Shown here piece by piece: positions 49,048-56,255 of a stretch of 64,000 nucleotides of DNA. The translations under genes were made by a program, and so were the position numbers. Origin of the DNA: Planctomycetaceae bacterium (GTDB lineage Bacteria; Planctomycetota; Planctomycetia; Pirellulales; Pirellulaceae). The notes beneath the pieces are model-generated. The model had not been told where the DNA came from, made no database searches, and saw only the letters and a list, made by a program, of their open reading frames with translations. Numbering within the stretch: the stretch's first letter is position 1; each line of letters starts with the position of its first letter. The DNA lies in contig PBSM01000191.1 in the NCBI GenBank assembly GCA_002726245.1, positions 1 to 64,000 on the forward strand, written 5' to 3'.

Positions 49048-50646
49048 ATGCTCCGACTTCATCTTAGACGTGGCTCTTCGAATTCGATGTACCTGGTGGC
49101 CTTGGGCTCGCTGGTGGTGGTTGTGATCCTGGGTGTGCTGTTGATGAACGGCGGCAAGAAACGTACGGGCAAGCGTCGGACGATGTCGAACACAACGCAG
49201 TCTGCAACCGCGTCTAGCGACTCCGTGGAACTCTTCATGTACTGCGCCGCGGGCATGCGTTACCCGATGGAAGAAATCGTCAAACGCTATGAGGAGGAAT
49301 ACGGTGTCGTTGTGCAGTTGTTGTACGGCGGCTCGAACACGCTGCTCAGCCAGCTCGAGGTCAGTAAGACGGGCGACCTCTATCTGGCCGGCGACAGCAG
49401 CTACACGCAGAAGGCTCAGGAGAAGGGATTGGCTCATGAGCGGTTGGTGTTGGCCAAGATGAAGCCGGTCATCGCGGTGCAGCAGGACAACCCGAAGAAC
49501 ATTCAAGGCATCGACGACTTGTTGCGCGAAGACGTCAAGGTCGCCGCTGGCGACCCCGATGCCGCCGCCGTTGGAAAGAAAACCCGCAAGTTGCTAACAG
49601 CGTCGGGGCAGTGGGAGACGCTGAACGAGCGCGTCACCGATAATGGAGTTTTCAAGCTAACGGTTAATGAAGTGGCCAACGATGTGAAGCTGGGCTCGGT
49701 CGATGCCGGCATTATCTGGGATTCGACGGTCGCGCAGTACGACGAGTTGATCGCGATCGAGACGCCTGAACTGAACAAGGGACTCGCCACGATCGAGATT
49801 GCCGTGCTGGAAAGCTCGCAGCAACCAACTGACGCTCTGCACTTCGCGCGTTACGTCGCGGCAAGCGACCGTGGCTCGAAGATCTTCTCCGAGATGGGCT
49901 TTGAAGCCATGGACGGGGACAAGTGGGAGGACGCCCCGGAGATCACATTCTTCTCGGGATCGATCAATCGTCGTGCGCTCGATCCGATCATTAAAGCGTT
50001 CGAGCTGCGAGAAGGCGTCACCGTGCTCACACGCTACGACGGCTGCGGAATGCTCACCGCGTCGATGCGAGCGATGCGGAAGGACCAGTCGAGCGGCTTC
50101 CCCGATGCGTACATGGCGTGCGACGTTTACTATCTCGACACGGTCCGAGATTGGTTTCAAGATGACGTCAATATCTCCGAAGCCGAGATTGTGCTCGTCG
50201 CGAAGAAGGGTAACCCGAAGAACATCCGTGGCGTCGATGACTTGCTGCGAGAAGATGTTCGTCTGGTGCTCGGTCACCCGGAGCAATGCACGATCGGAGT
50301 GCTGACAACTCAGCTATTGAAAGAAGCCGGCATCTACGACGAGCTGACGGAGACGAAAGACATTCCGATGAAGCAGAGTTCTGCGATGCTGATCCCCGAC
50401 GTCATCACCGAAGCCGCCGACGTGACCGTCGCGTATATCACCGACACGCATGGTGAAGCGGAGAAGCTGGAAGTGATCCACGTCGATTCTGCTTCAGCGA
50501 AAGCGGTTCAACCCTATAGCATCGCCCGGTCCAGCGAATTCAAGCATCTCACCGGTCGCTTGTACGACCACATTGCCGCCTCGCGGAACATCTTCGAGGC
50601 CGCCGGCTTCACGTGGCGTCTGGACCAACCAGCGGGTAGCGAGTAG
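49048..50646 (+). CDS. tandem-duplicated substrate-binding protein of a molybdate-type ABC importer
   Basis: A periplasm-side anion-binding protein (ModA/SBP_bac_11 type) holding two copies in one chain. ATG 49048 is the likely start. A membrane anchor, MYLVALGSLVVVVILGVLLM, replaces a cleaved signal. Domain 1 from about residue 60 (VELFMYCAAGMRYPMEEIVK, GGSNTLLSQLEVSKTGDLYL), domain 2 from about 295 (ITFFSGSINRRALDPIIKAF, RYDGCGMLTASMRAM). The duplication is obvious in NPKNIQGIDDLLREDVKV against NPKNIRGVDDLLREDVRL. Residue contacts to the anion cannot be judged by eye, so molybdate, tungstate or another oxyanion is possible. Permease and ATPase genes follow directly. Confidence 0.85.
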   Translation: MLRLHLRRGSSNSMYLVALGSLVVVVILGVLLMNGGKKRTGKRRTMSNTTQSATASSDSVELFMYCAAGMRYPMEEIVKRYEEEYGVVVQLLYGGSNTLLSQLEVSKTGDLYLAGDSSYTQKAQEKGLAHERLVLAKMKPVIAVQQDNPKNIQGIDDLLREDVKVAAGDPDAAAVGKKTRKLLTASGQWETLNERVTDNGVFKLTVNEVANDVKLGSVDAGIIWDSTVAQYDELIAIETPELNKGLATIEIAVLESSQQPTDALHFARYVAASDRGSKIFSEMGFEAMDGDKWEDAPEITFFSGSINRRALDPIIKAFELREGVTVLTRYDGCGMLTASMRAMRKDQSSGFPDAYMACDVYYLDTVRDWFQDDVNISEAEIVLVAKKGNPKNIRGVDDLLREDVRLVLGHPEQCTIGVLTTQLLKEAGIYDELTETKDIPMKQSSAMLIPDVITEAADVTVAYITDTHGEAEKLEVIHVDSASAKAVQPYSIARSSEFKHLTGRLYDHIAASRNIFEAAGFTWRLDQPAGSE

Positions 50647-50656
50647 CTTGGCACGC

Positions 50657-51460
50657 ATGCCCTCCTCGCCGAGCCATCATCGCGTACCATCCGACGCACC
50701 GTTCTATGCGATCGTCCTGACGATTGCAGGAGCGTATGTGGCGTTGATTGTTCTGATGCTTGCCGCGGATATCGCTTATACATCTCCGAACGAGATGCTG
50801 GAAGCGCTCCGAAACGACAACATCAGGTCTTCGATTCGACTGAGTCTGATCTCATGTACGATCTCAGCGATCTTGTCGGTGTGGGTTGCCGTGCCGATAG
50901 GCTACCTGATGTCGCGGCATCAGTTCGCTGGACGAAACCTCCTCGACGCAGTGCTCGACATCCCGATCGTGCTGCCGCCACTGGTTGTCGGGATCAGCCT
51001 GCTGATTCTATTTCAGTTCCTTCCGCGCGCTCTGCGTGAGGCAGTCGTATATCAAGTCCCGGCCGTGATCCTTGCACAATTTGTCGTCGCCTGCGCTTTC
51101 GCCGTTCGGACGATGCGGGCCACCTTCGATCAGATCGACGATCGGCGTGAGCAGGTTGCGTTGACACTTGGTTGCAGTCGCATGCAAGCGTTCCTTCGAG
51201 TCGTGTTACCCGAAGCTGGGCAAGGCATCTTGACAGCGGGGACTTTGGCGTGGGCACGCTCGCTGGGCGAGTTTGGTCCGTTGCTAGTCTTTGCGGGCGC
51301 AACTCGCAACAAAACCGAAGTCCTATCGACGACGGTTTACCTTGAACTCAGCATCGGCAACCTGGAAGCAGCCGTCGCGGTGTCGCTGATCATGGTCACC
51401 GCCGCCGTTGCGGTTTTGATCATCGCCCGTCTTTGGGGCACAAGAAGTCTCGCCGTCTAA
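50657..51460 (+). CDS. ABC importer permease (ModB/CysT-like)
   Basis: Membrane subunit of the importer, 267 residues from ATG 50657, 10 bases after the stop of the binding-protein gene. About six hydrophobic helices, first YAIVLTIAGAYVALIVLMLA. The region PIVLPPLVVGISLLILFQF is characteristic of oxyanion permeases. The EAA coupling loop that contacts the ATPase reads QVALTLGCSRMQAFLRVVLP followed by EAGQGILTAGTLAWARSLGE and FGPLLVFAG. Clearly co-transcribed with both neighbours. Confidence 0.9.
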   Translation: MPSSPSHHRVPSDAPFYAIVLTIAGAYVALIVLMLAADIAYTSPNEMLEALRNDNIRSSIRLSLISCTISAILSVWVAVPIGYLMSRHQFAGRNLLDAVLDIPIVLPPLVVGISLLILFQFLPRALREAVVYQVPAVILAQFVVACAFAVRTMRATFDQIDDRREQVALTLGCSRMQAFLRVVLPEAGQGILTAGTLAWARSLGEFGPLLVFAGATRNKTEVLSTTVYLELSIGNLEAAVAVSLIMVTAAVAVLIIARLWGTRSLAV

Positions 51461-51488
51461 CAACGCCTTCTCAGAAACAACCACGCTC

Positions 51489-52148
51489 GTGATCCGCGTC
51501 CAATCCGTCACCGTCCAAGTCGGGAAGTTCCGCATCGACGATGTCTCGTTTGAGATCCCGTCGGGTGAGTACGGCATGTTGATGGGGAAAACTGGCAGCG
51601 GCAAGACGACGTTGCTCGAAGCCGTTGCCGGTTTGAAGCCGATTCGCGCGGGTAGCATCGTGCTTGGCGATCTCGATGTCACCGAGCTGCGTCCGGCGGA
51701 GAGACACGTCGGCTACGTGCCACAAGACGGTGCGTTGTTCTCGACCATGTCCGTGCGAGACCACTTGGCGTTCGCGTTGGAGATTCGACGTGTGTCGAAG
51801 CCTGAAATCGCCTCGCGTGTGGAAGAACTCGCGAATCTACTGGAGATTGAACACCTACTCACGCGCTCGCCGAGAGGTCTCAGCGGCGGCGAGCGGCAGC
51901 GTGTCGCGATCGGCCGGGCGTTGTCGTTTCGACCGAGCACACTGCTGCTCGACGAGCCGTTGAGCGCCCTTGACGACGACACGCGTGAACAACTCTATTC
52001 TTTGTTGAAGCACGTTCAGCAACATACTGGCGTCACCACGCTGCACGTCACGCATCACCAACACGACGTCGCCAGGCTGGCTGACAAGCTGATTCGGATT
52101 GAAGACGGAGTTGTTGTTGTTGTTGCAGAGCAGAAGATTGGCAAGTAG
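51489..52148 (+). CDS. ABC importer ATP-binding protein (ModC-like)
   Basis: Cytosolic ATPase of the importer, 219 residues from GTG 51489, 28 bases after the permease. Walker [10 protein letters not shown] (33-41), Q-loop [11 protein letters not shown], signature LSGGERQR, Walker [15 protein letters not shown]-loop [15 protein letters not shown]. Typical ModC proteins add a C-terminal molybdate-binding (TOBE) domain; it is absent here, the chain ending shortly after the H-loop. A short hydrophobic Val-rich tail ([10 protein letters not shown]) follows. Confidence 0.92.
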   Translation: MIRVQSVTVQVGKFRIDDVSFEIPSGEYGMLMGKTGSGKTTLLEAVAGLKPIRAGSIVLGDLDVTELRPAERHVGYVPQDGALFSTMSVRDHLAFALEIRRVSKPEIASRVEELANLLEIEHLLTRSPRGLSGGERQRVAIGRALSFRPSTLLLDEPLSALDDDTREQLYSLLKHVQQHTGVTTLHVTHHQHDVARLADKLIRIEDGVVVVVAEQKIGK

Positions 52149-52224
52149 GTCTCGCGAGCCGAGCGGGATCTCAGAGAGTAGCGACGTGTTGCGTTTCAGG
52201 TTCCGCTCGGCTCGCGGAACGTAC
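52145..52224. repeat. dispersed GTAGGT palindrome, left of cyclophilin
   Basis: Arms 52145-52168 and 52201-52224 are reverse complements with four mismatches over 24 bases; the shared core is CGCGAGCCGAGCGG. It overlaps the ATPase stop codon and lies 13 bases before the cyclophilin start. A related copy lies on the other side of the same gene. Confidence 0.65.
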
Positions 52225-52237
52225 TCTAGGAGACATC

Positions 52238-52669
52238 ATGAAAGTCGCGACATTCGACACCAACAAAGGGACGATCCGCATCCAACTGCACGACGACAAG
52301 ACGCCAAAGACCGTGGCCAACTTCGAGAAGCTCACCGCTGACGGCTTCTACAATGGCCTCAAGTTCCATCGCGTGATCGCGGACTTTATGATCCAGGGCG
52401 GTTGCCCTCAAGGCACCGGAACTGGCGGACCGGGCTATCAATTCCCCGACGAATTCCACGCCGACCTGAAGCACGATGGCCCCGGAGTCCTGTCGATGGC
52501 GAATTCCGGCCCGAACACGAACGGCTCGCAATTCTTCATCACCCACGTCGCGACGCCTCATTTGGACGGAAAACACTCTGTTTTCGGCAAAGTCATCGAA
52601 GGCCAAGACGTCGTCGATACGATCGCACAGGGCGATAAGATCGAATCTGTGACGATTGCGGAGGAATAG
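52238..52669 (+). CDS. ppiB: cytosolic peptidyl-prolyl cis-trans isomerase, cyclophilin type
   Basis: Catalyses proline cis-trans isomerisation during folding. 143 residues, short bacterial single-domain type. AGGAG lies six bases before ATG 52238. Family landmarks: [40 protein letters not shown] with the catalytic Arg, [40 protein letters not shown] with the active-site Gln-Phe, and [19 protein letters not shown]. No signal peptide, so cytosolic. Single gene bracketed by two related palindromes. Confidence 0.95.
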   Translation: MKVATFDTNKGTIRIQLHDDKTPKTVANFEKLTADGFYNGLKFHRVIADFMIQGGCPQGTGTGGPGYQFPDEFHADLKHDGPGVLSMANSGPNTNGSQFFITHVATPHLDGKHSVFGKVIEGQDVVDTIAQGDKIESVTIAEE

Positions 52670-52671
52670 TT

Positions 52672-52754
52672 GAGTAGGTCCCGCCAGCCGAGCGGAACCT
52701 CGAGATCATTGAGCCGGGACGATCGAGGACCCGTTCGGCTCGCCGGACCTACTC
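52672..52754. repeat. dispersed GTAGGT palindrome, right of cyclophilin
   Basis: GAGTAGGTCCCGCCAGCCGA at 52672-52691 and onward pairs with 52732-52754, the two arms differing at a few positions. It begins two bases after the cyclophilin stop. Core AGCCGAGCGG is shared with the left copy, so both belong to one repeat family; the right copy could serve as a transcript end. Confidence 0.65.
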
Positions 52755-52829
52755 GCAGAATTGCCGCTGGCCGCTCAGACTGCTATCCTGATGGTGTTCG
52801 TCCACACCTTCCCGTCCAAGGAAACTATC

Positions 52830-54224
52830 ATGGCAAGGATGGCAACATTTTTGCGGTCCGCTCATGCGATCCGGATAATCACGGTCGTTGGTTTGCTTTT
52901 TGCTGCCGTGGCAGTCGCCTGCGAGACGCCGGTCTACCGTTATGCGATGTACCGCTGGCAGCCCGCCCCCTACGAAGTCTATTTCTTCCACGACGCCGAA
53001 CCAGATGACAAGCATCAGCAAGTGGCTGAGCTGTTGGAAGGCTTCGGCCGTGGTAGTGCTACGCCCGCCAACGTCGCCTACCTTCCAGTGAACGTGGCGG
53101 AAGACAAAGAGCTCGCTTCGGTTCCACCGGATGTGAAGAAAGCGTGGGATGCACGCGAGGACAAGTCGCTGCCAACTTATTTCATCTCGACTCCCTATGG
53201 CGCTGGCTTGAAGTTCGATCAACTCGATCCAGCCACCGTGAAAGCGTTGGTGGAATCTCCAGCCCGTAAGAGCCTCGCCGCGCAACTCGAAACCGGTAAG
53301 CTTGGTGTCTTTGTGATGCTGACTGGCAAGGAAGCGGCCGAGACGAAACAGACCGAAGAGATCATGACCGATCTCGTCGAGGAAGTGCGTAGCGGGAAGG
53401 TCAGCCTCTATCTTTCGCCGACAGAAGCCAGCGCGACAGAGTCTAGCGAAACAGAAGCCGGCGAAGGCGAGAAAGCAGAAGAGCCGAAGGGGAACACGGA
53501 GCTCGGCTTCATGAAAGTCGATCGCGAGAGCGCGGAAGAGAAGTGGTTCGTCCGTTCGCTGTTGGCGATGGAACCAGACTTGGAACAGGAAGAACGCCCG
53601 ATGGTCTTCCTGGTCTACGGCCGTGCCCGCGCTCTTTTGCCTTACATCGGCAAAGGTATCACGCGAGAAAACTTGCTGCGTGAAATCGAGTTTGTTAGCG
53701 GAGCTTGCTCGTGCACGGTGAAGGAACAGAACCCCGGCGTCGATTTGCTTGTGCGTTACGACTGGGAATCTGCTGCTGCAGCGTTAGCAGACAAGTTTGG
53801 CAACGAAGAAGGCAACGAGAGTCAATTCGGCCCGGAGATGTTTTTTCCGGAGTTGATCATCGGCGAAGGAGCAACACCAGAAGTGACGGACGTTGCCGCA
53901 CGTGATGTCGAGCAAACTGATGGTCAAGACGTCATCGTCGAGCAGACGTCGTTGGAAGAACCCGCCGTCGATCCGAAGGACGTGGCAACAACTGCGGACC
54001 ACCAAACTCCCATTGTGTCAGAGGAACAAGGCTCGCACGTGCCGCCTGAAGACAGCACGGAAGCCGTGTCGGTACCTCCCGTCGAAATCCCTCTTGGTTC
54101 CAGTCCTACTACCACGGCGGCTGCACCGTCCGCCTTTTCGAGCGTATGGGTTGTGGGTGGAGGAGTCGCAGTTGCACTTCTCGTCCTTTTCGGTCTGACC
54201 TTCGTCGTATTGCGACCCCAATAG
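52830..54224 (+). CDS. uncharacterised exported protein with C-terminal membrane anchor
   Basis: ATG 52830 follows AAGGAA with seven bases spacing. Signal peptide: AIRIITVVGLLFAAVAVA, then mature CETPVYRYAMYRWQPAPYEV. The mature chain of about 440 residues contains two related alpha/beta segments (YFFHDAEPDDKHQQVAELLE; PMVFLVYGRARALLPYIGKG), an unusual CSC motif in FVSGACSCTVKEQ, and long acidic Glu/Thr linkers. The C-terminal helix VWVVGGGVAVALLVLFGLTF ends in LRPQ, so the protein is held on the outer face. I do not recognise the family. A LolD-like ATPase gene starts 18 bases downstream; a transport or assembly role with it is plausible. A lipoprotein reading (Cys at the cleavage site) is possible but the lipobox is poor. 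Confidence 0.75.
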   Translation: MARMATFLRSAHAIRIITVVGLLFAAVAVACETPVYRYAMYRWQPAPYEVYFFHDAEPDDKHQQVAELLEGFGRGSATPANVAYLPVNVAEDKELASVPPDVKKAWDAREDKSLPTYFISTPYGAGLKFDQLDPATVKALVESPARKSLAAQLETGKLGVFVMLTGKEAAETKQTEEIMTDLVEEVRSGKVSLYLSPTEASATESSETEAGEGEKAEEPKGNTELGFMKVDRESAEEKWFVRSLLAMEPDLEQEERPMVFLVYGRARALLPYIGKGITRENLLREIEFVSGACSCTVKEQNPGVDLLVRYDWESAAAALADKFGNEEGNESQFGPEMFFPELIIGEGATPEVTDVAARDVEQTDGQDVIVEQTSLEEPAVDPKDVATTADHQTPIVSEEQGSHVPPEDSTEAVSVPPVEIPLGSSPTTTAAAPSAFSSVWVVGGGVAVALLVLFGLTFVVLRPQ

Positions 54225-54242
54225 CCGATGACCCAGTAGCTC

Positions 54243-54902
54243 ATGATTCGAATCGACGGCGTCAGCAAGGTGTATCGCGCATCGCACGGTGAAGTCCGCG
54301 CGGTCGATGACCTCAGCCTCACGATCGATAGCGGTGAGTTTGTCGCGTTGAAAGGTCACAGCGGCAGCGGCAAGTCGACACTGCTCTCCCTAATCGGTGG
54401 GTTGGCGTTGCCGTCATCCGGCAGCGTCGAGGTCAACGGCCAAGTCTTGCCGGAGCTCTCGTCGGCAGAACGGGCTCGCTTCCGCGAAGAACAGATTGGG
54501 TTTGTGTTCCAGATGTTTCATCTGCTGCCATACCTGAATGTGCTGGACAACGTGATGCTCGCGGCGAGCAATGGCGCTCGCGCTGAAAGTGCCTCCTACG
54601 CGAAGGAACTGCTCGGCAAGTTCGGCCTGAACGACCGCATCACACACCGGCCTGGGCAACTTAGCGCTGGCGAACGGCAACGTGTCGCGATGGCTCGCGC
54701 GCTCTTGAACCGTCCGAAGCTACTGCTTGCTGACGAGCCAACGGGCAACTTGGATGAAGACAACGCCAACGCCCTGCTCGATCTTGTGGTAGAGTTCCAT
54801 CAAGAAGGCGGAACGATCGTGCTTGCGACACATGATGCTGCCGCAGCGGCTCGCGCGCAGCGCATTGTTGAACTGTCGAGCGGGAAGGCTGTGCGTAACT
54901 AA
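54243..54902 (+). CDS. LolD/MacB-type ABC transporter ATP-binding protein
   Basis: An ATPase of the MacB/LolD/FtsE group, 219 residues. Walker A GHSGSGKST (38-46), Q-loop FVFQMFHLLPYLNVLDNV typical of this group, signature LSAGERQRVAMARALL, Walker B LLLADEPTGNLDEDNA, H-loop ATHDAAAA. Partners of this class are FtsX/MacB-like permeases, yet none is encoded within the window on either side: upstream is the anchored protein of unknown family, downstream a convergent esterase. It is co-transcribed with the anchored protein. Confidence 0.92.
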   Translation: MIRIDGVSKVYRASHGEVRAVDDLSLTIDSGEFVALKGHSGSGKSTLLSLIGGLALPSSGSVEVNGQVLPELSSAERARFREEQIGFVFQMFHLLPYLNVLDNVMLAASNGARAESASYAKELLGKFGLNDRITHRPGQLSAGERQRVAMARALLNRPKLLLADEPTGNLDEDNANALLDLVVEFHQEGGTIVLATHDAAAAARAQRIVELSSGKAVRN

Positions 54903-54973
54903 CCGCGCGCAGTTCTGAACGGCGTAGCGTTGCCGACTTCGATAACGGGCGCGTTACGAACATGCTCGGTGTA

Positions 54974-55885
54974 TTACTTTGTCCGCAAGTGTTCTTCAAA
55001 CCAAGCGACCATCTCGGTGGTGGCGCGCTTGAAGTCATCCCCTTGAAAGCCATGGCCAGCGCCTTCAATCTCGACCAACTTATTGACGACCTTTTTCTCG
55101 TCGAACGTAGCGTGAATATTCCGACTGTGTGCGACGGGAACAAGCTTATCCTGGTCGCCGGCGATCATCAGCGTTGGTGGGTCGTCTGGCGAGACGTGAA
55201 CAAGCGGCGAGTTTTGTTCAGCGGCTTTGAGGTCGAGATTCAGCGCTGGGTATCCCTTGTAGGCGGGCAGTGCATCAGGTGCGTCCCAGACCATAATCCG
55301 TAGGTCGGTCGGTGCAACGATGGCGACGACAGCTTGAACACGATCGCTTACTCGCAACACCGGGTCCTGCGTCCCTTCTTCACCATCGTCCGACGCTGTA
55401 CCGAGCATCAACGACAAGTGGCCGCCCGCACTCATGCCGTAAACGCCGAGTCGCTTCGGATCGACCATGAACTTGTCGGCGTTCAAGCGGATGTACCGTA
55501 CACCACGCCGAACATCCGTGACGGCTTCCGGAATAGAGAACTTTGGGCTGCTGCCGTGGCGCACCGCAAACACGGTGAAGCCTGTGTCGGTGAGTGGCTT
55601 GAAGAACCCTTGAGCTTCCTCCGGCGGCCTCCATCGCGAGTACCAGCCGCCGCTGACCATGAACAAGACACCCGCTCCGTTGGCGTTCTCAGTCGGTGTG
55701 AAAACATCAAACGTCATCGCCAGACCCGACTTGTGTCCGTACACAACGTCGGGTGTGATCTTCACATCGGCGTGGGTGACGGTTGCGGCGGCGAGCGACA
55801 GCGACGTAATCACGATCGCAACGGCACGGCGCATGCGTTGTGCATGGCTGCAGGAGTTAGCGGTGGGGAGTGTTTTCGAGGTCAT
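54974..55885 (-). CDS. secreted alpha/beta hydrolase (BD-FAE/esterase-lipase type)
   Basis: A predicted exported carboxylesterase, up to 303 residues from ATG 55885; ATG 55834 begins a tidier signal peptide (MRRAVAIVITSLSLAAATVT). The start of the fold reads DVVYGHKSGLAMTFDVFTP, oxyanion VSGGWYSRW, nucleophile elbow GMSAGGH with Ser152, acid Asp probably in AGDQDKLVP, catalytic His in GAGHGFQGDD. This is the arrangement of bifunctional feruloyl/acetyl-xylan esterase-like enzymes. Substrate unknown. It is convergent with the LolD-like gene and divergent from the sulfatase. Confidence 0.88.
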   Translation of the reverse strand: MTSKTLPTANSCSHAQRMRRAVAIVITSLSLAAATVTHADVKITPDVVYGHKSGLAMTFDVFTPTENANGAGVLFMVSGGWYSRWRPPEEAQGFFKPLTDTGFTVFAVRHGSSPKFSIPEAVTDVRRGVRYIRLNADKFMVDPKRLGVYGMSAGGHLSLMLGTASDDGEEGTQDPVLRVSDRVQAVVAIVAPTDLRIMVWDAPDALPAYKGYPALNLDLKAAEQNSPLVHVSPDDPPTLMIAGDQDKLVPVAHSRNIHATFDEKKVVNKLVEIEGAGHGFQGDDFKRATTEMVAWFEEHLRTK

Positions 55886-56255
55886 CTTCTGATCGCAGCT
55901 CCTGTTTGGGTGAATGGAGTGACATCGGGAACGCCGAGTGACTGGGTTGCAACCCGTACGCCAAATGCGAATGTAGTCCCTTTCGGTTCGCTCGTCGAAC
56001 CGAGAGTTCGGCGTTTCTTTATCTTTCTAACTCCGCGCAGCCCAAGCGAACCGGGCCTTTGGCAGTCGCTGCTGGTAATTGACCGACGATATTTGGCGGA
56101 AGATACTGAGGGTGAATCGGTTTCGGTTTCTTACGGGGCGCCACTCGGGCTGACACCTGTCGCCCTTGGCGTTTCTGAATGCACAAGATCGTGCGCGGGA
56201 GATCGTAGATCAACCTGGCGCAGATCACGCTCATAATTGAAAGAGAGAACGCAGG
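55886..56255. other. 370-bp divergent intergenic region
   Basis: The region between the divergent esterase and sulfatase genes must hold both promoters, but no convincing -35/-10 pair is seen. A small hairpin TCGGTTCG/CGAACCGA lies at 55983-56003. A frame crossing it (to 56236) looks like a shadow of no known family. Confidence 0.4.

Noticed and set aside
49048-52148. Iron or sulfate importer instead of molybdate type
   Set aside because: The permease PPLVVGISLLILFQF stretch and small binding domains fit ModABC best, though sulfate/thiosulfate or another oxyanion cannot be fully excluded.
54234-54902. Secretion or toxin-export system built around the LolD-like ATPase
   Set aside because: No permease, membrane-fusion protein or toxin gene is present, so only the pairing with the anchored protein is reported.
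55334-56236. 300-codon plus-strand frame across the esterase and its upstream gap
   Set aside because: Complement of the esterase over most of its length; no family and no ribosome binding site.
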